NCBI GenBank assembly: GCA_029204225.1
Contig: CM055104.1
Location: 55,676,538-55,740,537 of the forward strand
Length of the DNA: 64,000 nt
Source of the DNA: Diphasiastrum complanatum
Taxonomy: Eukaryota > Streptophyta > Lycopodiopsida > Lycopodiales > Lycopodiaceae
Direction of reading: 5' to 3'
Below the pieces are notes generated by a model. It was not told the DNA's origin and did not search any database. It worked only from the letters and a program-made list of their open reading frames with translations. The translations under genes were made by a program, and so were the position numbers. Positions within the stretch are counted from its first letter, which is position 1. Each line of letters begins with the position of its first letter. Positions 10,983-22,631 of the stretch are shown here, in pieces.

Positions 10983-11823
10983 TTTTTAAGTATTTTTCTA
11001 CCTAGCTTCTTCTCCTTTTTTTCTTTTATTTCTTGCTCCCATATTGTATGTTTGCTTGTGTGCTTATCTCTATCTAGCAACAAACAGCATGCGTCGTCTC
11101 TCCAGGTCCTACACGAGCTGCGGAGCAACTTCTCAAACCGGGGGGGAAGCAACAAAAGAATCAACTTGGGCATTTTCTTCAAAAGAAGTGATCCAAGTGA
11201 CTTTTTTCACAACCAAACAGGTATATTAGAATTCGCCAATCTGTCTGCAGCCCTAACAGACCCTAATCTTTCATTTTATCACCTCCATGAATTCTTACCA
11301 CAGTCAGAGTTTGAGAAAACAGCCTGTTATACTATCAAAATCCCTTATTTCTCATCAAAATTTTTGTCTTAGAATTCGCCGACTTCACTGAGGCTAGATC
11401 TCATTAAGATCAGTCCTTCAGCAGCTCCGCGAATTCTATCTCACAGATTTTACCCATTTATTGACAGAACATCACATCTTTCTCTATATTCCCTATCTGC
11501 CAGTCAAACCTCTCTGTTAGAATTCGCCATCAAGCCTAAGAATTCACCCTCACAGAGCACGATTTCCCTGTACTATCCGCCAATTTTGAATCGCCAAATT
11601 TTTCCAAAAAATCTAAAAAAATCACTATTCTAACATTCAGAATACTTGTTCAGAATTTGCGAGTATTATAGTTAGATTTATCTACCTCTCCACGATTTCT
11701 CAGCTTGTCCGTGGATTCTATAACAATCAGAAAGACCAGTTTTTGTCCTACACTATCCATTCTGCAAGCAAACTGTCCTTTTTGTCAAGTACAGTCCTGT
11801 CCTGCTCCTCTATATTCTGCATC
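10983..11823 (+). other. E2 5' leader with spaced TTAGAATTCGCC motif
   Basis: I see no gene. TTAGAATTCGCC occurs exactly at 11226-11237, 11369-11380 and 11517-11528, spaced 143 and 148 bp apart. Looser copies are at 11428, 11537 and 11650. The same word recurs in the spacer after integrase. Short poly-T stretches follow the LTR at 10983-11035. Confidence 0.65.
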
Positions 11824-13500
11824 ATGTCTCATGACTGTGCTAAATCTTCTAATCCGACTCCTCCACGAATGGAACGAAGAATTCCAGGTATCGATGCACC
11901 AAAGTACGATGGCGAATCTGACCCAGTCCGATTTCTCCAAGACTTTGATATTGTGTGCCATTTTTATGGAGATACCTCTGAAACTGAAAAGCTTCGCCTA
12001 TTTTCCATGGTACTCTATGGCACCGCCAAGGAGTGGTACTTGAATCTCGAAACTCCTGATCTTGCTTCTTGGACCACCCTCAAGGATGCTCTCATCAAGC
12101 GTTTCAAACCATCCAAACTGACTCAGAGCCCGTTCATTCAAATTAATCATATCAAGATGCGTCGCGAAGAGTCTGTTTGAAACTACATTGAGTGTTTTAA
12201 ACGTCTCAAAGTAGAATATGTTGATGAAAATATCACTGAACGCATGGCCATAAAACTATTTTTAGTTGGATTGCCTAAAAACATCCGCTGCGAACTCAAA
12301 CCAGTTGACCTTTATGATCAACTTAAAGATATGATGACCGATGCTATCCGTGAAGAAGACGAAGGTTCCGATGATGACTTTGACCATCATAAAAAGAAAT
12401 CTAAGAATCCGGATCATCCTAAGACTGAGAATATTGCTCAATCTTCTGAACTTCTACATCAAATGAAAACCTGGCAAAAATCTCAACAATCATATATGGA
12501 TAAACTCACTGCCGATTTTCAAGCCGCCATGAAACAAATTGCTGAGAAAGCCTTTCCAGCAAGAGAAAATATCTGGTGTCCAATCTGTTCACAGCATCAC
12601 ACTGCTAATGAATGCCCTCAACTGCAAAATCATTTCCCAGTAGCCACCAGACCCACCGTTTATCGAGCTTACCGCCCCTACCCGCCACAACAACCTGTGC
12701 CACAACCAGGGGTTTACCAACCACAACCACATGCACCAAATCAATATCCATCCCCACGTCAACAGTTTGTTGTTAACCAACCTGCCCCACAAAATGTTGT
12801 CCAGTATCTTGATCCAAATTCTTCATTCCGGCCACCTACTATGTGGAAGACAATACTCAACTGTAGTACTCTACTAAAATGGTTGTTTATTATAACTATG
12901 ATTCTAATGCTCAACCACTGGATCCCAATGCCCAAGCTTATAATCCAAACCAAGTTGTCTTTGCCGCACACCAACTACCCGCAATACAAGGATACTTTAT
13001 CTGTGCAGGTAAACATCCTAGTATTCGCTGCCCAAATAAACTCCGTTTCCCTCTAGCTTGTGAAAATTGTGGTATTGAACATCACGTGAAGGACTGCCCA
13101 TGCCCATCCAAACCTATTGCTCCAGTTTGTTCAGTGCAAGTAGAAACTTTACCAGTTAAAATTCATCCTGCTTGGGTCTTGACTCGGGCACAAACCCAAC
13201 GCCAAGCCCCTACACTTGCACCCAACAAAACTCAACCGCAGGTTGTTCCTCCAAGTGATGATTCAACCCCGATAGTTTATCCTCACCCATCTGAAGAAAT
13301 TCGGCTGCATCATGAGTATCGTCAGCAAATCCGTAATGACAACCAACAATCTTCCTCTTCCCATAAAGTACCTCACAAGCCCTTTGAAAGCAAAATCCTT
13401 GAAGGTACCGAAGTTTGGGGAGATTTACTACAAGCCAATGTCACTCTTCCCTTCCATGTCCTCTGGAAGCATGCTGGTCAGTGGAAACAACAAATCCAAT
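11824..13500 (+). pseudogene. E2 gag, one stop and one frameshift
   Basis: ATG at 11824 (MSHDCAKSSNPTPP) is preferred over 11743 because the protein character changes there. The capsid-like region includes PKYDGESDPVRFLQDFDIVC and GTAKEWYLNLETPD. A TGA at 12178-12180 interrupts it. A first zinc-binding segment WCPICSQHHTANECP lies near 12575, then a Pro/Gln-rich part. A frame change near 12850 leads to a second segment, CENCGIEHHVKDCP, near 13062. Gag would form the particle and bind RNA. The two lesions block a full product. Confidence 0.88.
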
Positions 13501-13539
13501 CCAATACCACCACCACTATTGATGAGTTGCCTGAAATGC

Positions 13540-14000
13540 CCTTACATCTAACCAATCCACTCAGCGAACGAGACAACATCAAAATCCCAGCTACCCATCA
13601 TCAATTCCGTGAAGTTTTAGCAGTACTCGATGGAGGTTCCGGGGTTAATATCATTTCCACATCCCTCATGATGGAAAGGAATCTGAGAGACAAGCTAGCC
13701 AAACCTACTTGTCACCCTCGAATGGCTGATCAAAGTGTGGTCCGGCCTACCAGTTTTCTTTCGCACGTGCTGATCAAACTAGGAGGTCTCAAATTTTCTG
13801 TTGACCTTGTAGTACTTGATATTCCCAATAATGCCTATTCTTATGAATTACTACTTGGTCGTCCGTGGCTCACCAATGCATGAGTCGTTCATGACTGGAG
13901 CAAAGGCCGAGTCACTTTTGATAATCATGACAATTTTGTCACAATTGACTCAATGGGTAAACTCAAACCTGCACGCATACATGACAGTTCCTGCAGGCTG
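13540..14000 (+). pseudogene. E2 retroelement aspartic protease
   Basis: The catalytic segment AVLDGGSGVNII at about 13621 has Asp-Gly-Gly where most relatives have DTG or DSG. The C-terminal landmark ELLLGRPWL is near 13850. A TGA at 13881-13883 follows at once, and the same frame continues as VHDWSKGRVTFDN. The enzyme would cleave the gag-pol precursor. It is in the frame of the second half of gag. Confidence 0.85.
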
Positions 14001-14019
14001 ATTTTGAGCAACAACGGGT

Positions 14020-15035
14020 GGTTCTTGATGAACATTAGGGATCCTCAACCACCAACTCAATATTTGAGCCATACCAGTCCAGCCACGAAAAAGGTCATTA
14101 TGTTAAATCTATTGATATCATAAACTGGAGTCACAGTCTAGCTACCATTGATTGTGTGAATGTCGATTACTGTGCTCAACATCAGGATAATTGTACCTCT
14201 CCACACCCGATCGATCACGACCAGTTCCCTGATCTGGATACATCCATCATCAATATCAGTTTTGTTGATATTCTTTCACATTATGATGAGCTACTAAATG
14301 TTGCATGGCTACCTACTAATGAATTAGACGATTTTTACATTGATGACAAGAACGTCTTACGAATTCAGAATTGCCCAGAAGATATGGACATTTTTTATAT
14401 TCAGATCCTCAACTATATAAAAGCACTTCCCCCAAAGACCTATCCGCAACATAGTTGCCAAGGTTGCAAGTGAAAAACCTGAGACAAAATTCTACCGTCC
14501 CAAATGCCCACACTATCCATGGGATCTCTGTGAGGAGGAGACTATCTTTCAAATTGATGACGAGATCCTCCATGACATACCAACTGTCTCTCCACCACCA
14601 AAACCTCAACTACGTGGTCATACTATGAAAGAGAAAATGAAGAATCCACTTCAAATTCAACCGCCGAGTGACCTCACAACTGTTCAAGAAGTTCCTGAGA
14701 TTGCCTCTAGCCCTACACCCATCCCTGAAAAAGCACCATCTCGGCAAGATAAAGGCAAGGCCCCTCTCGAATCTCTAGCCCATGATGTCCTTGCATACTT
14801 TAAGGACTATACGATTGAGGATGTCACAATCAAATTACCCCAAGCTCAACGTGAGCCCACTGGTAATTCACCCTATGAAGGCCCTACACAAACCATAATC
14901 CTTTCCCTGAGTGAGCCGAATGAAACCAACGAATATCTTGTCCACATCGGAGCTCATCTCAATCTCGAACAATGAAGACGACTTGAAAAGCTCCTGCGAA
15001 AATATCAACATATCTTTGCCTGGACCTATAAAGAC
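14020..15035 (+). pseudogene. E2 protease-to-RT linker
   Basis: Acidic, low-conservation coding traces lie at 14156-14473 and 14625-14975, joined by frame changes. The second holds the segment YTIEDVTIKLPQAQREP. It matches the linker of the B-family copies at 43700 (YTLDDVVIMMPQAQREP) and 40740, so this linker is a shared feature of E2 and the B family. It has no known catalytic role. Confidence 0.7.
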
Positions 15036-16380
15036 ATGAAAGACATCTCACCCCAAGTAGCTGTGCATCGTATCCCACTTAAACCGGGTGCGAGGCCCAC
15101 TGCGAGTTGTCCATACAGATGCAATCCCATCTATAAGGCCAAGATCAAAGAGGAATTACAACGCCTTTTAGATGCGGGATTTATATATGAAATTGAACAT
15201 ACTGAGTGGGTCTCCCTAATTGTCATCGTCCCCAAGAAAAATGGAAAACTCCGGATCTGTGTCGATTTTAAGAAACTTAACGTCGTCACTGAACGTGATC
15301 ATTTTCCATTACCTTTCGGAGAATCCATCTTAGAAAATCTAGCAGGAGATGAGACTTACTCCTTCTTAGATGGCTTTATCGGATATAATATGATCCAAAT
15401 CATTGAAGAAGATCAACACAAAACTGCCTTTGCCACAGAATGGGGAACCTTCTGCTGGAAAGTCATGCCTTTTGGGCTCTGCAATGCTCCTAGCACCTTC
15501 CAACGTGTTATGCAAGCGGCCTTTTCTCAGCAGATGGACGATACCTTGGAAGTTTACTTGGACGATTTAGGAGCACATTCTGAAGAAATATGTCATTTGT
15601 CTGTACTCAAAAAAAAATTTATCCAATGTCAATGCTTCGGTATCTCTCTTAATCCTGAAAAATGCCAGATTTGGGTAACCCATGGTATTGTATTAGGACA
15701 TATTATCTCACGAAATGGCATTGCCACTGATCCTGAAAAGTTCCTTATCATTCAAAACCTACCGAAACCGCGTACGGTACGTGAAGTTTACTCCTTCTTT
15801 GGCCACGCCAACTACTATCGGTGCTTTATTTTTTATTTCGCTAACAAAGCCCGCTTAATCTACAAAGTAGTTGTAGTTCCCAAATGGACGGATGAACAAC
15901 ACGTCGCCTTCAATCAACTCAAAGAAGCCCTTACCAAAGCACCCATCCTCCGGGCTCCTGATTATTCTAAAGAATTCCATGTGCATACCGATGCATCCAA
16001 GTATGCCATTGGAGCAGTGCTCACTCAACCGGGAGAATTCAAATAGGATTACCCAATTCGTTTTCTTAGTCGACAATTGATACCTGCTGAGGTAAATTAT
16101 ACCACCACCAAACGCGAAGCCTTGGCAATGGTATATGCGGTTCAGAAGTTTCGTCATTATCTTCTAGGAAAAATCTTTGCGTTCTTCACTGATTATCAAG
16201 CATTGTTGTATCTCATCAACAAGACCTGCACCACAGGTCATATTACTAGATGGATCCTATTATTGAGAGAATTTGGCTTTAGGATCGTGGTTCGTAAGGG
16301 AGTTCAGCATTTTTTAGCAGATCATCTATCCCGTATCCCTAACCTTCCTACCCCTGATCAGAGCGTCAACGATGATTTAC
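15036..16380 (+). pseudogene. E2 reverse transcriptase and RNase H
   Basis: The reverse transcriptase is open for 336 residues. Motifs are VIVPKKNGKLRICVDFKKLN, YSFLDGFIGYNMIQI, FGLCNAPSTFQRVM and the catalytic VYLDDL at about 15554. RNase H begins with FHVHTDASKYAIGAVL, is cut by TAG at 16044-16046, and continues from 16077 with TTTKREALAMVYAVQKFRHY and the end of the domain at HFLADHLSRI. The enzymes would copy element RNA into DNA. Catalytic residues visible here are kept, but the stop separates RNase H from RT. Confidence 0.92.
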
Positions 16381-17670
16381 CAGATACAAACCTTTTCCAA
16401 GTTGACTCTACACCTGTATGGGCTAAGGAAATTACCAAATATTTAACTTCACGGCAGATGGATCTTTCCTTCTCTAAACCCGAACAACGAGCGTTGGTCC
16501 TCAAAACTAAACCTTATACGTTAATTGCAGGCCAACTCTACAAGCAAGGGTTAGATGGAATTATCCGACGATGTCTTACTGAAGAAGAAATCTCCTCTGT
16601 AATTTCCCTCACTCATGAAGGTATTGGTGCTGGCCATTTCTCTTCTGAAACAATTGCTAAGGAAATCCTCTTGGCCGATTTTTGGTGGCCAGCACTCTTC
16701 AAGGATACGCATAATTACACTAAGTCTTGTGATGTCTGCCAACACACAAAATGCTTTCAAAAAATAGACTACACGTCTTTACACCTTGTAACCACTGATC
16801 AAGCTTTCCAGAAATGGGGAGTTGATTATTTTGGACCTATTAGTCCTGCTGCTCGACACACACAATCTCGTTACATCATAGTAGCTATGGACTACTGCAC
16901 CAAATGGGCTGAAGCAAGAGTTGTTCGCAATGTTGACGCTCGTTCCACCACCAAATTTATCTATGAATAGGTTATAGTTCGGTTCGGATGTCCTCTAGAG
17001 CTTATTAGTTATAGGGGAACACATTTTTTTAACTCTGTCATAGCAGATCTTCTTTCCAAATTTCTTGTGGTACATTGCAAAAGTTCCCCATACTATCCAC
17101 GCTGCAATGGCTAGGCAGAATCCACCAATAAAATCCTATGTGGCCTTCTCACCAAAACTGTCGAATCCAGCTGATCTGATTGGGAACTCAAACTCCATGC
17201 TGCTCTGTGGGCTTATCGCACTACCCCGAAACTAGCTACAAGCTTACTCCCTTCCAGCTCACATATGGCCAAGAAGTCGTTATGCCTGTGGAATTCCATA
17301 TTCCCTCCCTTCGAGTAGCCTACAACCTTGAGCTCGATACTCCTTAGAATCTAGCAAATAGGTTATTTCATCTGGAGCAACTCTGTGAAACACGACGGAT
17401 CAGCATCCATGCTCAAAAAGTCCACAAATGACGACAAAAAGCATGGCATGATCGATCATTGAAACTTAGAGATTTTCAGGTGGGCAATAAGGTCTTGCTA
17501 TATTAGGCCAAAGCCTTCAAAGGCAAACTGAAATTTTCAGGCCAAGGACCTTACGTCATAAAAAAAATCTTTGCCTCTGGATATGTTCAACTCCAAACCC
17601 TTCAAGGCGATGTCCTCGACACTGGTCAATGGGAGTCGACTGAGAAAGTACAACGAACTCTATTTTTATC
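16380..17670 (+). pseudogene. E2 integrase, catalytic residue lost
   Basis: The N-terminal zinc-binding part is at 16610-16745 (HEGIGAGHFSSE, then SCDVCQ). The first catalytic aspartate is in KWGVDYFGP near 16815. The second should lie in an ISDRGTHF segment but reads ISYRGTHF, with TAT at 17010-17012. Stops lie at 16968 and within NG*AESTNK near 17112. The tail at 17430-17650 resembles the element B remnant. This copy cannot integrate on its own. Confidence 0.9.
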
Positions 17671-18234
17671 TTGATATGTATTAGCTACTTTTTTTCTACT
17701 GTTTATTTTTTTCTTCTTCTCCCTTTTTATTATTTGTATGCCATTTTGACACCATTTTTTGTTGTGATTTATTGTTCCACCCATCAAGATACTATCAGAT
17801 CAGTCTTCTCTGAGAAAACCACAAAAGTCATTAGTTTCAGACAAAATGTTTTCACATCATCTCAGATAGAATTTGCCTGACTCCTTTCTTACAGAGAACA
17901 ATTCATTTTTGGCCTCCGCGAATTTTGTCTCAGAAGAAAATGTCAAAAAAGTCAAAAAAAATGGAGTTTTCTTCATCAGATATCCATGTTCAGAATTTGC
18001 AGAGAATTTGCGGGAGCTCAAATTGATCCTCACGATTTCTCTATTACCTCTGCAAATTCTGATCAGATACATTTTTGCACTATCAGACATTTTCTCTCTT
18101 TTGGCCAACACAAATAACTTACAGGAATTCGCGAGCCCTCAGAATGATGCCTCGAAATTCACAACCATCATTATCAAATCGTGGACATTGAGGACGAATT
18201 CTGGGTGAAGTTGCGAATTCCTGCCCAAAAAAGT
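17670..18234 (+). other. E2 spacer between integrase and downstream ORF
   Basis: No coding sequence is supported. A T-rich start at 17675-17760 is followed by AGAATTTGCC, CGCGAATTTTG, CAGAATTTGC, GAATTTGCGGG, GGAATTCGCGAG and GCGAATTCCTG between 17868 and 18220. These are variants of the motif in the E2 leader. Confidence 0.6.
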
Positions 18235-18243
18235 CTATATATA
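18235..18243 (+). promoter_or_regulatory. TATA-like box before the E2 downstream ORF
   Basis: CTATATATA lies 118 bp upstream of the ATG at 18353. That spacing fits a transcript starting near 18270 with a leader of about 85 bases. It would allow expression from DNA apart from the LTR promoter. Element B has a similar box. The function is inferred. Confidence 0.45.
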
Positions 18244-18352
18244 GGTCTCCACCTTTTCTCCACGAGTTCATTTTAGATTGCTGCTCTCGAGTTGATGCCA
18301 AATTTTTTTAAAATTTTCAAAATTCTCAGAGCAATCTAAAATCACTGCTGCC

Positions 18353-21300
18353 ATGGCTTCCTGTGATTCCTCACTGAGCTTGTGCCGCCGTAGACCCCCT
18401 CATCCTTATTCAGGGGATATAATCATGATCTCTCTTAAGAATTACACCGAGTAGCTCACACTGGCCAAGGATATCCTCACCAACCTTGGTTTTGATCTAA
18501 CACTTTTTCGGGACCATCAGAACAAGAGCCTCATCCAAGCAGCTTACTCGACCTATTTGGATGAGTTTCAAACTTTTTGGCTTACAATCAAGACTGGCAA
18601 TTATTCTATTATCAACGTCTCTCTGGGGGATTTTCAGAGTGTCGGCTTTCCTAATCTCGGAGAGACAATCCATGGCAAGGGCACCAATTATTATGCCAAG
18701 TTCTTCATCAAGTTTCTGATAGATGACGGCAAAACCATTGCCCAAACCAATGACGGGATCGCTATCCGATTTATCACAGATCCCCATCTACGGACCGCCT
18801 CAGAGATCATCATCACCATGGCTCCAATAAATACCACCAAGATGGATCACATCCCACCGAGCGATCTCTTCTCTCTAACCCTCACCATGGACGACCCCAC
18901 TCAAAATTATAAGTGGGCTGAGAAGGTAGCGGAGAAGCTGTGCGGAGCCCTGAAAGCCCGCAAATCAACTACCAAATGTGGGTATCTCCTCCACATGTTG
19001 GTCACCAAGCAATTGGGATCTAAGGCGGCTGCTGCCATCAAGGAGCTAGATGTTGTTTATCCAAGCACAAAAAAGCGAGTCACCCCCCAACCGACAGCTG
19101 AACCAGTCTCACCAGCCCCACCTACTAAGAAGCAGAAAGGGAAGGCAGTTAGTACCGAAGCAGATGTCCCACAAGACATTCTATCCAGCGACATCGAGGT
19201 AGAGTATGCTGAATCTGGAGGGAACCTTAGACTATCTCAGATCCCAAAGGAGGTCCTAGAGCAGCAGGCGACCTTACTTCACCAGGCCCAACAACATGCC
19301 GACAAGCAGTAGCTACAGCAGTAGGCAGCTTCGAAACGGCAAGCACTTCTGGCTCTGATCCTATGGGCGTGATTCTGTCCACATAGGCAATCTCCTCTCC
19401 ATCACTTGCTCTCACAATCCCACCACCACCCCCACCATTTACTGTCACCTCCACACCCTCACTAACTCTCAACATGGGCTTCCCTTCCACACTTCCACAA
19501 AAGCCCTCGACTGTACAAATCTCCACCCTACTTGACTCCATAGTCAATGTAGATGATTTTGCCTTACAATTACTAACTGCACTCCCATCAACCACTGTCA
19601 CCACTAACCCAATCTCACAATCTCTGCCACGTAGTCTCTCCCCACCCCTCAATCCACAATCACCCCTCCATGCCTTTCCTACACCTCCGTCTAGCCCTGC
19701 TCCTGTACCATATAACCCCATGTCGTATCCTAACTACACAAGCAACCTCCCTGACATTGGTCCTTTGGAGCAGCTACCCCTTATAGCCCAAAAAGCGGTA
19801 TGGTTGGTGAATGAGCTCCAATACAATATATTCAACACCCTCGGGGGACAACACACTATGTGGCAATTCGACGATGGTGCTATGGCAGGCTTTCAAAAAG
19901 AAAAAACAAGGCTGGAGGAGAAAACCAAACAACAACAGCTGCAGATCCAAAACCTCACGAATTACAATCAACAACAGCAGCAGATGCTAATCCATCTCCA
20001 GAACCAGCTCCAACTGAAAGTATCCAACATGCAGCAAACCATCGATACCCTCAAAGCTGAGAAGGATGAGGCTGTAGCAGATTCACAAGCAGTACATTCC
20101 GCTATGAAGGAACAGTTGGAAATGGTGGACTTCAACGACTTCGCACCACCAGCTATCCCTAAGGGAACTGCCATTCTAGTGGTGGCCTATCAAACACTGG
20201 CCAAAGCTGAAAGCAACGACAGAGCAACACGCAAAATTACAACAATCATACATTGCTTCCGTCGAGGCCCTAAACTAGCACATAGCCACCCTGAAAGAAC
20301 GCTTAAGGGCTGCTGCCCACTCGACACCGTCGGTTCATGCAGAGCACGTCCGATTTCATGATTCGGGGCATCACTTTGATGGACCTGATGGTGGAGATGG
20401 CACAGGACTTCAACAGCCTCCTCCTGCAACTCAAGGCTCTGCATTTCAAAGCCAACCCCTGGGGCAAGGAGCTCAAACACCAACCAATCCATCGGGCTCT
20501 GGGGTTACTAGCTCCCAACATTTTCTTTTCTCTTCCACCACTTCTAACCCCCTCGACACCACTAACCCCACCTTCATTCCACGACACTTTTCAACTGAAT
20601 CACAACGCATTGCAGAAGCTAATCCCTCGCCTCCTCTATCTCTCGATCTCGATCCACAAATCGCACACAAGATTACCTCTGAAGCCCCTACCATCTGGCA
20701 TAGAATCACACCCACAGAACCAAGCAAGGAGTTGCGCATCTCTCAGGAGTTTGCAAAGAAGTACCCAACAACAAAAGAGCGAGGTGGCTACATACTGCCA
20801 GATTTGGACCAGTGTCAAACACATAAAGCAACAGTCAAACTCCTGGATCCACAACCTCTCTGGCGCCATCAGCTCTTCCTGCAAAGTAAGACCTCGATGG
20901 CACGGTATCTTGAAGCTCCCTCCTACATGCGCACCAATCCTTATTACTATCCAGTAGCGAGGCGAGAACCGTTTCCTACCACCAAGGTCAAGAACAGAAT
21001 TTTTTGGCCTAAGCTCACAGGAATCGATATCGACAATTTAGCCGAAGACATGGTCACCAACTGCCGAGTCTTCTACCAGAAGCACCATGGCAATCTTGAT
21101 CACGATGTCCGATATTTTGCGGATAATTGCGGCCTGGTGGCATTTCTGGTAGAACTCAGAAGTTTTTGGGATTGAGGGTTACCCCCAATTGCCCTTGACG
21201 TCAATAAACCCTTGTGCACGCAAGACAACCATATCAACGTTGCAAGGCTCTATTATCGCGCTACACTTACTTCCGCCTTGCACATTGATATGGTGGAGCT

Positions 21301-21499
21301 ATGGAAAACCCATAACTTTCTCCAAGGTATGTTCCATTATTACAAACCCATGCCCTTCCTAAACAAATTACAATGGCAAATGATGAAGGGCATCGGGACA
21401 ACCATCTACCACTCTCGACAGCAACAGTCTCGCCTCCAAGAAGTACAAAAAATCCAGGATGAAAAGGCGTCGATTGTTGTGGGACCACCAATCCAATAA
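18353..21499 (+). pseudogene. E2 large downstream ORF, broken, with coiled coil
   Basis: ATG at 18353 lies in GCCATGGCT. Coding-like sequence continues to a stop at 21497-21499, at the edge of the polypurine tract. It is broken by TAG near 18453, a frame change near 19310 and another near 20225, a TAG near 20274, and a stop at 21173-21175. In order the segments are a globular part of about 220 residues (18557-19080), a Lys/Pro-rich linker, a Pro/Ser-rich part, a Gln-rich coiled coil (about 19890-20115) and a Gly/Pro/Gln-rich linker. A final globular part is rich in aromatic residues (20730-21499). I see no membrane segment or signal peptide. The intact length would be about 1000 residues. The family is unknown, and the position is that of env-like or extra ORFs. 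Confidence 0.65.
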
Positions 21500-21509
21500 G
21501 GAGGGGGAT
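21499..21509 (+). promoter_or_regulatory. E2 polypurine tract
   Basis: AGGAGGGGGA lies directly before ATAA and the 3' LTR start at 21512. This is the expected primer for plus-strand DNA synthesis. Confidence 0.85.
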
Positions 21510-21511
21510 AA

Positions 21512-22317
21512 TGTTAGCAATTGTGCTAACACAGAGAAAATAAAAAAATAATAAAACTCCGTGGCATGTGTTTTGTAAGATCACGTATGAGTATCTGTCA
21601 ATAAACTTCAAGCCATGGCATGTGTTTTGTAAGTCCATGAGTAAGCTTAAATAATAATAAAATAGCTTAAACTTAGATTTAGAACTTAGACTCAGGAAAC
21701 TTAAGATTAGAAATATTTTATCTTAAGTTGTCCTAAGTTAAGAAAATTGAAATTCTAAATCCTAAGTTAGAAGTTCTAGAAAGGCTAGGAACAGATTAGT
21801 CTCATAAGTTAGTAGACACTTATGGAAGACCATCCTTGCCATAAAAGAAGATGTATTTGCATTGTAAATGACACTTTTGAGATTAAGCTATCTTGCTCTC
21901 TATTTTGGAGAATTATCATTCTATTTCATTTGTGTTCCCCTTGGAAAGGTGCATAGCTTGAGGGAAGGTGCGGGCCTCCTCTTGCCTCCTTTTCATCGAT
22001 TTTATTGTGGCATGTTCATTATTGCTTATTTGTTTAGTATTAGCCGCAATCTCATTTTATTACCCTTCGGGTGTTAATCTAGGATTAGTCTAGTCACCTT
22101 GCTAGTTGGGTAAGCCTTATCAAGGATTTTTATTGTTGTTACTAATTAGTTTATTTCCGTTTCGGGCACTAGTTGGGTAAGCCTTAGTGCTCTCATTCCT
22201 GTCCATATTTCTGTTGAAGCTTATTGTAGAAACTTAAAAAGTGGACGAATCTCTACATCCCTATACTACACCCGTAAGTAGATCTAGCCACCGCATTCAC
22301 TAGAAATACTTCCAACA
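21512..22317 (+). repeat. E2 3' LTR
   Basis: The 806 bp LTR has TGTTAG and CAACA ends, followed by the target duplication ATGAG. It carries the block 21839-21934, with CATAAAAG, that is missing from the 5' copy. The remaining sequence differs from the 5' LTR by scattered substitutions and a few short indels, so E2 is not very recent. Confidence 0.93.
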
Positions 22318-22322
22318 ATGAG

Positions 22323-22631
22323 GTAGTTGGCTGCAGATGATGCTAGAGGCAATCAGGATACCACAAGAAGGGCCAAGCACAATGATGATGGACTCTCAAA
22401 GTGCCATCTATCTATCCCAGGATCCTGTCTTCCATTCAAAGACAAAACACATACCTCTGAAGTACCATCACATTTGAGATTTGATCTCGAAAGGAGAGCT
22501 CTAGGTCCAGTATATAAAATCAAAAGACATGATTGCAGATCTGCTCACAAAGCCGCTCAACAAGCCACTCTTTGCCAAGCAAAGAAAAGCAATTGGATTA
22601 AACGTGCAAAGCTGCAAGGTTCAAGAGGGAG
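22323..22631 (+). pseudogene. C1 RNase H C-terminal part and polypurine tract
   Basis: This is the continuation of the C1 RNase H after the E2 insertion. DSQSAIYLSQDPVFHSKTKH is followed by a stop, then KDMIADLLTKPLNKPLFAKQ in another frame. The purine-rich CAAGAGGGAG abuts the 3' LTR at 22632, as expected for the plus-strand primer. The join with position 10249 needs a one-base frame change, so C1 was already decaying or has changed since. Confidence 0.88.

Larger units (their letters stand above)
10255..22317 (+). mobile_element. Ty3/gypsy element E2, near full length (12.06 kb)
   Basis: E2 has the target duplication ATGAG at 10250-10254 and 22318-22322, LTRs with TGTTAG and CAACA ends, a primer-binding site at 10968-10982 and a polypurine tract at 21499-21509. 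Inside, on the plus strand, are gag, protease, reverse transcriptase, RNase H, integrase, a spacer and about 3.1 kb of downstream coding sequence. Stops, frameshifts and a lost catalytic integrase residue make it inactive alone. It lies inside the C1 RNase H gene, so it inserted after C1. Confidence 0.95.

Noticed and set aside
18497-18787. Minus-strand frame opposite the E2 downstream ORF
   Set aside because: It is a shadow of the plus-strand coding sequence, whose composition and position are better supported.
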